Part shown: positions 21,379 to 29,132 of the stretch, piece after piece
Layout of the letters: the number at the start of each line of letters is the position of its first letter
Numbering within the stretch: position 1 is the first letter of the stretch
DNA from: Thermomonas aquatica
Lineage (GTDB): Bacteria; Pseudomonadota; Gammaproteobacteria; Xanthomonadales; Xanthomonadaceae
DNA length: 64,000 bases
NCBI RefSeq assembly: GCF_006337105.1
Contig: NZ_CP040871.1
Coordinates: 806,001-870,000 of the forward strand
Direction: 5' to 3'
The notes under the pieces: generated by a model
What the model was told of the DNA's origin: nothing
Database searches by the model: none
Seen by the model: the letters and a program-made list of their open reading frames with translations, nothing else
Position numbers and translations under genes: made by a program

Positions 21379-21886
21379 GGCAAAAGACGCACCATCGCGG
21401 CCTACAAGGCGCCAACTCAGCCTCCTCGTTCCCGAGGAGCAACGGGCTATTGTCGAGCCCATCAGGCAGAGACTGGACCCGATTCAATATTCCCTGATCC
21501 CGGCTCACGTCACCCTCTGCCGGGACAATGAACTACCTGAACTGCGCATTCTCAAAAGGCGGCTTGAACGCCTTGAAGCATTCTCTTTCACCATGGCGTT
21601 CGGCGAGCCACAAGAGCTTTCGGACGGTTGCGTATTGCTCCGCCCAACTACCGGCGTGGAACACTTCCAAGCATTGAGAAGATCGATCCTGGGACCAGAC
21701 GCAACTGCGCAAGGCGCTCACCTGACGCTTCTGCATCCGCGCAATGCAACAGGGGCAATCCATAATCTCGAATCGCTCGCGAGAAAACTTTCCGGGCTGG
21801 AGATTAGATTCAAGACAATCGCAATCATCGAGCAGCGTGGATGCGACCCATGGACCGTGAAGAATGAGTACCGGTCTGCCATCTAG
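21377..21886 (+). CDS. 2'-5' RNA ligase-like (2H phosphoesterase) protein (169 aa)
   Basis: Two H-h-T motifs, HVTLC at about residue 44 and HLTLLHPR at about residue 115, mark the 2H phosphoesterase fold of bacterial LigT-like proteins. These act on 2'-5' or cyclic phosphodiester bonds in RNA or nucleotides. RRQLSLLVPEEQ at the start and WTVKNEYRSA at the end fit. ATG overlaps R'. It is the last intact gene of the array; its stop TAG sits in a mutated attC. Confidence 0.85.
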   Translation: MAKDAPSRPTRRQLSLLVPEEQRAIVEPIRQRLDPIQYSLIPAHVTLCRDNELPELRILKRRLERLEAFSFTMAFGEPQELSDGCVLLRPTTGVEHFQALRRSILGPDATAQGAHLTLLHPRNATGAIHNLESLARKLSGLEIRFKTIAIIEQRGCDPWTVKNEYRSAI

Positions 21887-21970
21887 CAATCCGTTCAAGC
21901 CGAGCCCGCTTCGCGGTCTCGGATCGACCGGAGCCGCATCGCGCTGCCCGGCTCGACTCAGGCGTGAGTT
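21881..21970 (+). repeat. attC 45, degenerate
   Basis: 90 bp. R'' ATCTAGC, R' GTGAGTT; both core sites mutated, arms still recognisable. Confidence 0.85.
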
Positions 21971-22288
21971 CGGTGCAGACAAGCCTTCAGTGAGTCACGG
22001 CCAAGAGCCCGTAGCTCATGGCATTGCTCGAAAATTTGAGCCAGTGTTTTTCACCAGCCGACAAGAGGCCTGGACCAAAGGGAATTCCGGACGCCTTGCA
22101 TCGTGCCCGGTAGAACAGCAGGCAAGGTTCCGCGACTGCTCTCCAAGCTGACAAGTCGCTCAAGCCAAGTCGCATCAAATCCGCAAGAGCGGCTTGCCTT
22201 GGCCAAAGCCATTCCGGACTTTTCGCGTGACTTTGGGTAGAGCCGCAGGCATCGTTCCAGCACCGCTTGAGGCATCGGGAATGCAGGC
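21971..22288. other. Decayed array end: family B remnants, no gene
   Basis: 21,971-22,148 is a diverged family B cassette (GTGCAGACAAGCCTTCAG, then GGCCTGGACCAAAGGGAATT). An attC remnant GCTGACAAGTCGCTCAAGCC follows at 22,146-22,167. Then 22,176-22,260 repeats the 3' part of family B (CGCAAGAGCGGCTTGCC). No credible gene before DUF488. Confidence 0.75.
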
Positions 22289-22678
22289 ATGAGCGTACGC
22301 ATCGTCCGTCTTGGTTCGCCGCGCAAGACCGGCGAAGGCCTGCGCATCGGGACCGTGCGGCGCCCGCCGCGCGGTGTGCCGAAGAACGAATTCGCCAGCC
22401 GCGACTATTACGACGCGTGGTTCCCCAATCTCGCGCCCAGCCTGGAGACGATGAAGGCCGCGCATGCGGCACGCACCATCGCGCAATGGAATGCATTCGG
22501 GCGGCGCTATCGCAAGGAGATGGCGGCGCCGGAAGCCGCGCATGCCATCGGGCTGCTCGCGGCGCTGTCGCACGGGACGCATTTCAGCGTCGGCTGCTAC
22601 TGCGAGGACGAAGCGCGTTGCCACCGCTCGATCCTCCGCGAGTTGCTGGCCGCTGCCGGCGCGGACATCGCGGATTGA
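22289..22678 (+). CDS. DUF488 family protein (129 aa)
   Basis: The sequence matches the DUF488 family: IGTVRRPPRGVPK near the start, YYDAWFPNLAPS, and the closing signature VGCYCEDEARCHRSILREL, where the Cys-rich C-Y-C...CHR is diagnostic. Biochemical role is unknown. This is the first gene of the ordinary chromosome after the integron and already has the high-GC codon use of the rest. Converges with the glycosylase gene. Confidence 0.9.
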   Translation: MSVRIVRLGSPRKTGEGLRIGTVRRPPRGVPKNEFASRDYYDAWFPNLAPSLETMKAAHAARTIAQWNAFGRRYRKEMAAPEAAHAIGLLAALSHGTHFSVGCYCEDEARCHRSILRELLAAAGADIAD

Positions 22679-22681
22679 TGC

Positions 22682-22697
22682 GGCGCCCGCGGGCGCC
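22682..22697. terminator. Possible convergent terminator hairpin
   Basis: GGCGCC CGCG GGCGCC palindrome between the converging DUF488 and glycosylase genes; no long T tract, so only moderately supported. Confidence 0.4.
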
Positions 22698-23402
22698 TTA
22701 TTCCTGCGATCGCCTGGTGGCCGTGTTCGCCGCACTCGCTTCATCGGCGATCCGCCACAGGTAGAAGCTCGCATAACTGCGATAGGGCCTCCAGCATTCG
22801 CCGCGCGCGGCCAGTTCCTTCGGCGTGGGCATCGCTTCCTGCCCATCCACCACCTGCGTGCCCTTGCGGATGCCGAGGTCGTCGATCGGCAGGACGTCCG
22901 GGCGGCCCAGGCGGAATATCAGCATCATTTCCACAGTCCAACGACCGATTCCGCGGATCGGCACCAGCGCCTCGACGATGGCGTCCTCGCTCATCGTCGA
23001 CATCCGCCGCAGGCCGGGGATTTCGCCAGCCTCCTCGCGCCGGGCCAGGTCGCGCAGCGCCAGCAGCTTGTTGCCGGACACGCCGCAGCCGCGGATATCG
23101 GCATCATCGCGGCGTGCCAACGTGTCGCAGTGGAAGCGGCGGCTGCCGATCGCCGTTTCGACGCGACCGACGATGGTGGCAGCGGCCTTGCCGCTGAGTT
23201 GCTGGTAGAGGATCGCGCGCGCCAGGGCATCGACCGGGTCGAACGGTTTGCGCCAGCGCAGGTCGGCCTCGATCGGGCCGAGCCTGCGCATCCATGCGCC
23301 CAGCTTGCGGTCGCGCCGGGCCAGGTGCGCGAAGGCGGCTTCGGTATCGAACCCCCGTGCATAGCGCGGCATCGCCGTCCTCCAACCGTCCCCCGAAAAC
23401 AC
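22698..23402 (-). CDS. DNA-3-methyladenine glycosylase II, AlkA-like (234 aa)
   Basis: Helix-hairpin-helix glycosylase: FDPVDALARAILYQQLSGKAA leads the core, LVPIRGIGRWTVEMMLIF is the HhH with the Gly-rich hairpin, and LPIDDLGIRKG carries the catalytic Asp. It removes alkylated purines in base excision repair in the cytoplasm. Lacks the extra N-terminal domain of E. coli AlkA, as do many short AlkA2-type enzymes. ATG at 23372 (MPRYARGFD) is an equally good start. Confidence 0.92.
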   Translation of the reverse strand: MFSGDGWRTAMPRYARGFDTEAAFAHLARRDRKLGAWMRRLGPIEADLRWRKPFDPVDALARAILYQQLSGKAAATIVGRVETAIGSRRFHCDTLARRDDADIRGCGVSGNKLLALRDLARREEAGEIPGLRRMSTMSEDAIVEALVPIRGIGRWTVEMMLIFRLGRPDVLPIDDLGIRKGTQVVDGQEAMPTPKELAARGECWRPYRSYASFYLWRIADEASAANTATRRSQE

Positions 23403-23429
23403 GAACGCCGCGACGGTGCGCGGCGTTCG
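23402..23429 (-). terminator. Intrinsic terminator
   Basis: CGAACGCCGCG (23402-23412) and CGCGGCGTTCG (23419-23429) form an 11-bp stem; read on the minus strand it is followed by TGTTTTC, so it ends the SRPBCC gene transcript. Confidence 0.7.
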
Positions 23430-23456
23430 CTCAGTGCATGTGCCCGCCTTGCCGGC

Positions 23457-24518
23457 TTACTTCAGCGTCCAGTAGACGTCGAACTGGCCATTCTCGGTGA
23501 AGGCGCCGGCGACGCCGGACTTCCAGGCTTCGTACGGGCGATCGGTGACATCGTAACCGGAGGTCAGCGCCCAGGCGCGCAGGCCGTTGCGGGCCTTCTC
23601 GAGCTCGGCCATGTAGCCGGTGTAGGCAGCGGTGGCGACCTTGGCCGGCTTGTTCTGCACGAACTTCACCGGGCCCTGCAGGCTCACGTTGCCGACGGCG
23701 CCGCCGCCCTTCTTGCGCACGACCTGGGCGACGTCGAAGTTGTAGGTTTCGCGACCGAGGTCGGTGGTGACGATGCGCAGCGGACCGACGGCCTCCAGGC
23801 CGTTGGCGTCCATCACGCGCTTGATCCACTCGCTGTTGGCGTTGATCGAGGCCTGGATCTGCGAGTTGCCGCGCTCGACGTTGCCGGCGTTCACGAACAG
23901 CACGTCCTCGGCCGGGCGGTCGACGACCTTGAAGCCGGTCAGCTTGCTGCCGGAGATCGCGTAGTCCTCGTTCGGCACGGTGGCCAGCATGGTGACGAGG
24001 CGGGCCAGGCCCATCTTCATGTCGTCGCCGACGTGGCGGGCGACGTACAGGCCGGAATAGCGCCCCAGCAGGTCCCAACCGTAGTCGACGTCGTAGCTCT
24101 GGGTGATCTCGACGTTGCGGTTGTTGCGGCCGGTCGGCTTGAAGGTGAAGCTGGTGCGCTTGTTGTCGCCGCGCTCGATGTTCTCGATCTTGTAGCTGAT
24201 CTTCTCGCGCGGGACGCTGTCGGTGATTTCCCACGAACCCTTGCCGAGGCGCTCTTCCTTGGAGGCGTAGTCCATGCGCGCGCCGACGCCGGACGCCGGG
24301 CCGGAATAGCTCAGTTCCATGCGCGGGTCGCGCAGGACCAGCGGGTTCCAGTCCTTGAAGCGGCGCAGGCTGTTCAGGCTGTCGAACACGATGGTCAGCT
24401 TGCGGTTGGTCTCGACCTTCTCGACCAGATGGCGCTTGGACGGCAACACCAGCGCCACCACCAGGTACAGGCCCAGCACGATGGCGAGGGAAATCAGGAT
24501 CTCGATCAAACGAGTCAT
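23457..24518 (-). CDS. Membrane-anchored SRPBCC plus GyrI-like protein (353 aa)
   Basis: One N-terminal span at about residues 6-26. Residues 35-180 read as a polyketide cyclase/START-like (SRPBCC) ligand-binding domain (FDSLNSLRRFKDWNPLVLRD, then SYDVDYGWDLLGRYSGLYV). The C-terminal half resembles GyrI/effector-binding domains. Both folds bind small hydrophobic ligands, so transport or sensing of a lipid-like compound is plausible; the substrate is unknown. Has its own terminator. Confidence 0.8.
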   Translation of the reverse strand: MTRLIEILISLAIVLGLYLVVALVLPSKRHLVEKVETNRKLTIVFDSLNSLRRFKDWNPLVLRDPRMELSYSGPASGVGARMDYASKEERLGKGSWEITDSVPREKISYKIENIERGDNKRTSFTFKPTGRNNRNVEITQSYDVDYGWDLLGRYSGLYVARHVGDDMKMGLARLVTMLATVPNEDYAISGSKLTGFKVVDRPAEDVLFVNAGNVERGNSQIQASINANSEWIKRVMDANGLEAVGPLRIVTTDLGRETYNFDVAQVVRKKGGGAVGNVSLQGPVKFVQNKPAKVATAAYTGYMAELEKARNGLRAWALTSGYDVTDRPYEAWKSGVAGAFTENGQFDVYWTLK

Positions 24519-24618
24519 TCAGGAATCTCCGGGAAGGCCGCATCGCGGCATCTTGCCGCGCAGACCCGCCATCGTACCAAACCGGCCGGGGGCTCGGGGA
24601 GGGGTGAAATGCGACCGG

Positions 24619-25305
24619 CTAGACCAATTGCAATTCGAATGCCTTCAAGACCGCCCGGGTGCGGTCGCGGACCCCGAGCTTGGACAGGATATTGGACACG
24701 TGGTTCTTGATCGTGCCCTCGGCCACCCCCAGCGAATTGGCGATTTCCTTGTTGGAAAAGCCCGAGGCCATCAGCCGCAGGATTTCGGTCTCGCGGTCGG
24801 TGAGCGGATCCGGGCGGTCCAGGCTGACGAATTCGTTGCGCATGTGCTCCAGCCCGGACAGCAGGCGCTGGGTCACCGCCGGCTGCACCAGCGAACCGCC
24901 GCCGGCCACGGCCTGGATGGCGTCGACCAGCTGTTCCAGCGACACGTCCTTGAGCAGGTAGCCCTTGGCCCCGGCCTTGATCCCGGCCAGCACCAGCTGG
25001 TCGTCGTCGAAGGTGGTGAGGATGATGGTGGGCGGCAAGGTCCCGGCCCGTCCCATCGCCTGCAGCGCCTCCAGGCCCGACATCGCCGGCATGCGCATGT
25101 CCATCAGCACCACGTCGGGCTTCACCTGCGGGATCTGCTCGACGGCCTGGCGCCCATCGGCGGCCTCGGCCACCACTTCGATGCCGTCCGCCAGCGCCAG
25201 CAGCGAACGGATGCCCTGCCGCACCAGGGTCTGGTCGTCGACCAGGAACACGCTGATCGGCGCCGACCGGGTCGAAGCCGCGCTGCTGGGGTCTGGTCGG
25301 GTCAT
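24619..25305 (-). CDS. Response regulator, NarL/FixJ type (228 aa)
   Basis: Receiver domain (residues 15-130) with VFLVDDQTLVRQGIRSLL, the phosphorylatable Asp in DVVLMDMRMP, the Thr in IILTTFDDD and the Lys in YLLKDVS. LuxR-type helix-turn-helix at about 155-220 (LTDRETEILRLMASGFSNKE, then GTIKNHVSNILSKLGVRDRT). Target genes unknown. Starts at the ATG overlapping the kinase stop by 4 bases, so it is co-translated with its partner. Confidence 0.95.
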   Translation of the reverse strand: MTRPDPSSAASTRSAPISVFLVDDQTLVRQGIRSLLALADGIEVVAEAADGRQAVEQIPQVKPDVVLMDMRMPAMSGLEALQAMGRAGTLPPTIILTTFDDDQLVLAGIKAGAKGYLLKDVSLEQLVDAIQAVAGGGSLVQPAVTQRLLSGLEHMRNEFVSLDRPDPLTDRETEILRLMASGFSNKEIANSLGVAEGTIKNHVSNILSKLGVRDRTRAVLKAFELQLV

Positions 25306-26498
25306 GCGGCCACTCCTTCGGGGATGCCGGGGTCGACGCTGGACGCCGCCGGCAGGGTCATGGTGAGTCTGAAGCCTTCGCCGCGGGCGGTCGCAACGTC
25401 CAGCCGGCCGCCGCACTGGCGCAGGCGTTCCCGCAGGCCCTGCAGGCCGTTGCCGGGGACCAGGTGCTCGCTGCCGGCGCCGTCGTCGCGGACCTGCATC
25501 ACCACTTGCGCGCCGTCGCCGTGCGCGCTCAGCCACAGGTTGCGCGCGCCGGCATGGCGCACCGCATTGGTGATCGCCTCCTGCGCGCAACGCAGCAGGA
25601 TGTGCGCGCGCTCGGGATCCTCGACCATCAGCGGGTGCTGAATGTCCATGTGGATCTCGAGCTTGGGCACGTTCTCGGCCAGCGGCCGCAACGCCGCGCC
25701 GAGGTCGATCGCCCCGCTCTCGCGCAGCTGGCTGACCGCCTCGCGCACGTCGGTCAGCAGCAGCCGCGCCAGCGTGTGCGCCTGCTGCACATGCTCCTTG
25801 ACCCGGCCGTCGGACAGATGCCCGGCGACTTCCAGGTTGAGGCTGAGCGCGGTCAGGTGGTGGCCCAGCAGGTCGTGCAGTTCGCGCGAGATGCGGGTGC
25901 GTTCGTTGACCCGCGCGCTTTCCGCGAGCAAGGCGCGGGTCGAACGCAGTTCCGCGTTCAGCCGGCGCTGCTCCTCGCGCGCCTCCGACTGCTGCAGCGC
26001 AACAAGACTGGTGATGAACACGAAGCCGGAAATGCCGGCGTACAACATGGATTGCATCAGTGCTTCGAACAGCGGGAATTTCAGGCCGAGCATGAACACC
26101 GGCACCACCGCCAACTGCGCGCCGACCAGCCAGACCACGCCCAGCTGCAGCGGCAACAGCCAGGGCAGCACGCAGGCGGCCACCATCAGCAACACGCTGC
26201 CCAGGCCGGTTTCGCTGTAGAAGCCCAGGCCGATCGCGGCCAGGGTGGTGATCGTCAGCAACAGGTAGTCCAGCGCCTGCCGGCGCTGGCCCAGGCCACG
26301 GGTCAGCCACCAGTAGCCGGCGCCGAACGCCAGGTAACAGGCCCAACCCTGCCACGGCATGACGTGCGCGAGCGCCTCGTCCGGCAACGGATCGCGCCAC
26401 TGGCCGATCCACGAATACAGCAAGGGCAGGCAGGCCATCGCCCAGGTGAACAGGCCGGCGTAGCGCAGCAGGCGGGTATGTGACAGGCGGGCGAGCAT
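25302..26498 (-). CDS. Sensor histidine kinase, HisKA_3 type (398 aa)
   Basis: Six hydrophobic spans in residues 8-165 form the sensor. A coiled linker leads to the phosphoacceptor helix (RTRISRELHDLLGHHLTALS, His at about 207) and the HATPase with QEAITNAVRHAG and VRDDGAGS...GNGLQGLRERL. This DesK/LiaS-like layout, without a periplasmic domain, senses membrane or intracellular signals. Paired with the response regulator downstream. Signal unknown. Confidence 0.92.
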   Translation of the reverse strand: MLARLSHTRLLRYAGLFTWAMACLPLLYSWIGQWRDPLPDEALAHVMPWQGWACYLAFGAGYWWLTRGLGQRRQALDYLLLTITTLAAIGLGFYSETGLGSVLLMVAACVLPWLLPLQLGVVWLVGAQLAVVPVFMLGLKFPLFEALMQSMLYAGISGFVFITSLVALQQSEAREEQRRLNAELRSTRALLAESARVNERTRISRELHDLLGHHLTALSLNLEVAGHLSDGRVKEHVQQAHTLARLLLTDVREAVSQLRESGAIDLGAALRPLAENVPKLEIHMDIQHPLMVEDPERAHILLRCAQEAITNAVRHAGARNLWLSAHGDGAQVVMQVRDDGAGSEHLVPGNGLQGLRERLRQCGGRLDVATARGEGFRLTMTLPAASSVDPGIPEGVAA

Positions 26499-26630
26499 GG
26501 CGTTTTATAACCCCTTAATGCGGGCCGTGCCCGCGCCGAAGGTCATGGCCGCCATTGCCGGCGCATGCGATAATCTGCCCGGTCCGCGCCCCGGCGCGGC
26601 AGTCCGCAGCAAGCCATACGGAGCCAAGGA

Positions 26631-27245
26631 ATGTCGATCGCCATCCGCGACGTGCGCGAGCACGAGCTGGATTCCGTCCTCGCCCTGAACAACGCCGCAG
26701 GACCTGCGATCCTTCCCCTCGACGCGGCCAGGCTCCGCCAGTTGTACGACAGCGCGGAATACTTCCGCGTCGCCGAGCGCGACGGGGCGATCGCCGGCTT
26801 CCTGATCGGCTTCGGCGCGCATGCGGAGCACGACAGCAGCAACTTCGCCTGGTTCCGCGAACGCTATCCGGATTTCTTCTACATCGACCGCGTCGCGGTG
26901 GCCAGCCGCCGCCGCGGCGGCGGCGTCGGCCGCGCCCTGTACGCGGATGTGCAGAGCTACGCCGAGTTGCGCTATCCGCAGATGGCCTGCGAAGTCTTCC
27001 TGCAGCCGGGCACCGACCACGCATTGCTGTTCCACGGCAGTTTCGGTTTCCGCGAAGTCGGCCAGCACGCCATGCATGTCGAGAACCGGGCGGAGCACGA
27101 CGTCCGCGCGGCGATGCTGATGAAGCCGCTGTGCAGCTACCCGTGGGTGCGCGACACCTACGGCGACGCCCTGCCCGGCGAACCCTGGCTGCTGCATCCG
27201 CGCCCGGTGCGCACGGCCAACCGCGCGACGGGCCTGCGCGCATGA
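26631..27245 (+). CDS. GNAT-family N-acetyltransferase (204 aa)
   Basis: Matches the GNAT fold: the start IAIRDVREHELDSVLALNN, the acetyl-CoA P-loop region VASRRRGGGVGRALYADV and the closing FHGSFGFREVGQHAM. Acceptor unknown. AAGGA precedes the ATG. It overlaps minC by 4 bases (ATGA), so cell-division genes are translated from the same message, an arrangement I regard as incidental. Confidence 0.9.
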   Translation: MSIAIRDVREHELDSVLALNNAAGPAILPLDAARLRQLYDSAEYFRVAERDGAIAGFLIGFGAHAEHDSSNFAWFRERYPDFFYIDRVAVASRRRGGGVGRALYADVQSYAELRYPQMACEVFLQPGTDHALLFHGSFGFREVGQHAMHVENRAEHDVRAAMLMKPLCSYPWVRDTYGDALPGEPWLLHPRPVRTANRATGLRA

Positions 27246-28009
27246 GCGCGGTGGTCGATTACGCCCAGGCCGGCGAACTGAAATTCGGCCAGGTCGGCAT
27301 CGCCAACCTGCGCGTGCGCACCCTGGACGTGGCGCAACTCGCCGCCGAGATGCAGGACCGCGTGCAGCGCGCGCCGAACCTGTTCGCGCGCGCGGCGGTG
27401 GTGCTGGACTTCGGCGGCCTGAGCAAGACGCCGTCCATCGATGACGCCCGCGCCCTGGTCGACGGCCTGCGCACCGCCGGCGTGCTGCCGGTCGCGCTGG
27501 CCTATGGCACGAAAGAGATCGAAGCGCTGTCGCAGCAACTCGGGTTGCCGCTGCTGGCCAAGTTCCGCGCGCAATACGAACGCGCCGATGGCGACGCCGC
27601 CGCGGCGCCCGAACCCGCGCCGCGGGCGAAGGCCAGCGAACCGGCCCCGGTCGCCGCGAAGGCTGCGGCCACCAACGCGGCCCCCGGGCTGGTGCAGAAA
27701 TCGCCGGTGCGTTCCGGCCAGCAGGTGTACGCCGACAACCGCGACCTGACCGTGCTCAGCGCGGTCGGCGCCGGCGCCGAGGTGATCGCCGACGGCAGCA
27801 TCCACATCTACGGCGCCTTGCGCGGCCGCGCCCTGGCCGGCGCGCAGGGCAACGAGGACGCGCGGATCTTCTGCCGCGAATTCCACGCGGAACTGGTCGC
27901 GGTGGCAGGGCACTACAAGGTGCTGGAAGACATCCCGAAGGACTTGCGCGGCAAGGCCGTGCAGGTCTGGCTGGACAATGGGCAAATCAAACTCGCCGCG
28001 CTCGACTAG
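27242..28009 (+). CDS. minC: Septum site-determining protein MinC (255 aa)
   Basis: MinC blocks FtsZ assembly away from midcell. The N-terminal domain (residues 1-110; LKFGQVGIANLRVRTLD, VLDFGGLS) is the inhibitor. An Ala/Pro-rich linker at about 115-155 connects to the C-terminal beta-helix (GQQVYADNRDLTVLSAVGAG, DGSIHIYGALRGRALAG), which dimerises and binds MinD. First gene of minCDE. The start ATG overlaps the acetyltransferase stop. Confidence 0.96.
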   Translation: MSAVVDYAQAGELKFGQVGIANLRVRTLDVAQLAAEMQDRVQRAPNLFARAAVVLDFGGLSKTPSIDDARALVDGLRTAGVLPVALAYGTKEIEALSQQLGLPLLAKFRAQYERADGDAAAAPEPAPRAKASEPAPVAAKAAATNAAPGLVQKSPVRSGQQVYADNRDLTVLSAVGAGAEVIADGSIHIYGALRGRALAGAQGNEDARIFCREFHAELVAVAGHYKVLEDIPKDLRGKAVQVWLDNGQIKLAALD

Positions 28010-28039
28010 CGCGCATCACGTTCCAACGGAGAAGCCAAC

Positions 28040-28852
28040 TTGGCGGAAATCATCGTAGTCACATCGGGCAAGGGCGGCGTCGGCAAGACCACTTCCAGCG
28101 CCAGCATCGCCACCGGGCTGGCGCGCCACGGCAAGAAAGTGGCGGTCATCGACTTCGACGTCGGCCTGCGCAACCTCGACCTGATCATGGGCTGCGAGCG
28201 CCGCGTGGTGTACGACTTCGTCAACGTGATCCATGGCGAGGCCACGCTGAAGCAGGCGCTGATCAAGGACAAGCGCTTCGAGAACCTGTACGTGCTGGCC
28301 GCGTCGCAGACCCGCGACAAGGACGCGCTGACCAAGGAAGGCGTGGAGAAGGTGCTGAAGGACCTGGCCGACGACGGCTTCGACTACATCATCTGCGACT
28401 CGCCGGCCGGCATCGAGAAGGGCGCGTTCCTGGCGATGTACTTCGCCGACAAGGCGGTGGTGGTGGTGAACCCGGAAGTATCCAGCGTGCGCGATTCCGA
28501 CCGCATCCTCGGCCTGCTCGCCAGCAAGACCCGCCGCGCGGAGCACGGCGACGGCGACGTCACCGCCTACCTGCTGCTGACCCGCTACAGCCCGCAACGC
28601 GTGGAGAACGGCGAGATGCTGTCGATCGCCGACGTCGAGGAAGTGCTGGGCCTGAAGACGATCGGCGTGATCCCGGAATCCGGCGACGTGCTGAACGCGT
28701 CGAACAAGGGCGAGCCGGTGATCATGGATGCCGAGTCCAACGCCGGCCAGGCCTATGGCGACGCGGTCGCGCGCTTGATGGGCGAGGAGCGGCCGATGCG
28801 CTTCACCACGCTGGAGAAGAAGGGTTTCTTCAGCAAGCTGTTCGGGGGTTGA
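28040..28852 (+). CDS. minD: Septum site-determining ATPase MinD (270 aa)
   Basis: Membrane ATPase that recruits MinC and oscillates with MinE. Deviant Walker A GKGGVGKTT is at residues 10-18, IDFDVGLRNLDLIMG is the switch I region, and the C-terminal amphipathic helix (KKGFFSKLFGG) binds the membrane. TTG start with GGAGAAG upstream; the residue after Met is Ala as usual. Stops 3 bases before minE. Confidence 0.97.
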   Translation: MAEIIVVTSGKGGVGKTTSSASIATGLARHGKKVAVIDFDVGLRNLDLIMGCERRVVYDFVNVIHGEATLKQALIKDKRFENLYVLAASQTRDKDALTKEGVEKVLKDLADDGFDYIICDSPAGIEKGAFLAMYFADKAVVVVNPEVSSVRDSDRILGLLASKTRRAEHGDGDVTAYLLLTRYSPQRVENGEMLSIADVEEVLGLKTIGVIPESGDVLNASNKGEPVIMDAESNAGQAYGDAVARLMGEERPMRFTTLEKKGFFSKLFGG

Positions 28853-28855
28853 GGC

Positions 28856-29122
28856 ATGTCGATCTTCGATTTCCTGAAGCCCAAGAAGACCACCGCCGCC
28901 ACCGCCAAGAACCGCCTGCAGATCATCATCGCGCAGGAACGCAGTTCGCAGGGCGCGCCGGATTACCTGCCGCTGATGCGTCGCGAGATCCTCGAGGTGA
29001 TCCGCAAGTACGTGAACGTCGACGCCGACGCGGTCAAGGTCGACGTGGTCAAGGACGGCGAGCACGACGTGCTCGACATCTCGGTGTCGTTGCCGGAGCG
29101 CGGCGCGCCGGCGGGCGCCTGA
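28856..29122 (+). CDS. minE: Cell division topological factor MinE (88 aa)
   Basis: Drives MinD release and the pole-to-pole oscillation. The N-terminal anchor and MinD-binding region ([20 protein letters not shown], then IIIAQERSS) and the C-terminal beta dimer ([19 protein letters not shown]) are complete. Last gene of the min operon. Confidence 0.96.
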   Translation: MSIFDFLKPKKTTAATAKNRLQIIIAQERSSQGAPDYLPLMRREILEVIRKYVNVDADAVKVDVVKDGEHDVLDISVSLPERGAPAGA

Positions 29123-29132
29123 TCCGGACCGC

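Larger units (their letters stand above)
1..22175 (+). mobile_element. Chromosomal integron cassette array (distal part)
   Basis: Forty-five copies of an imperfect palindrome recur between small genes. Each opens with (R)YYYAAC followed by AATTCGTTCAAGCCGA and closes with CTTAACTCAGGCGTTAG, the layout of attC sites (R''...R'). All lie in one orientation with genes mostly on the plus strand, so the integrase and attI should lie left of the window. The repeats are very alike, as in sedentary superintegrons of the Xanthomonas type. Base composition is lower in GC than the flanking chromosome. The right boundary is marked by three mutated attC sites and a remnant near 22,146-22,175. Confidence 0.97.

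Noticed and set aside
192..21970. CRISPR array
   Set aside because: The repeats are 79-112 bp, imperfect palindromes, and spacers are whole genes of 180-1,100 bp, so they are attC sites.
22464..24710. 748-aa plus-strand frame
   Set aside because: A shadow of the glycosylase and SRPBCC genes in high-GC DNA; Arg/Ala/His-rich with no family.
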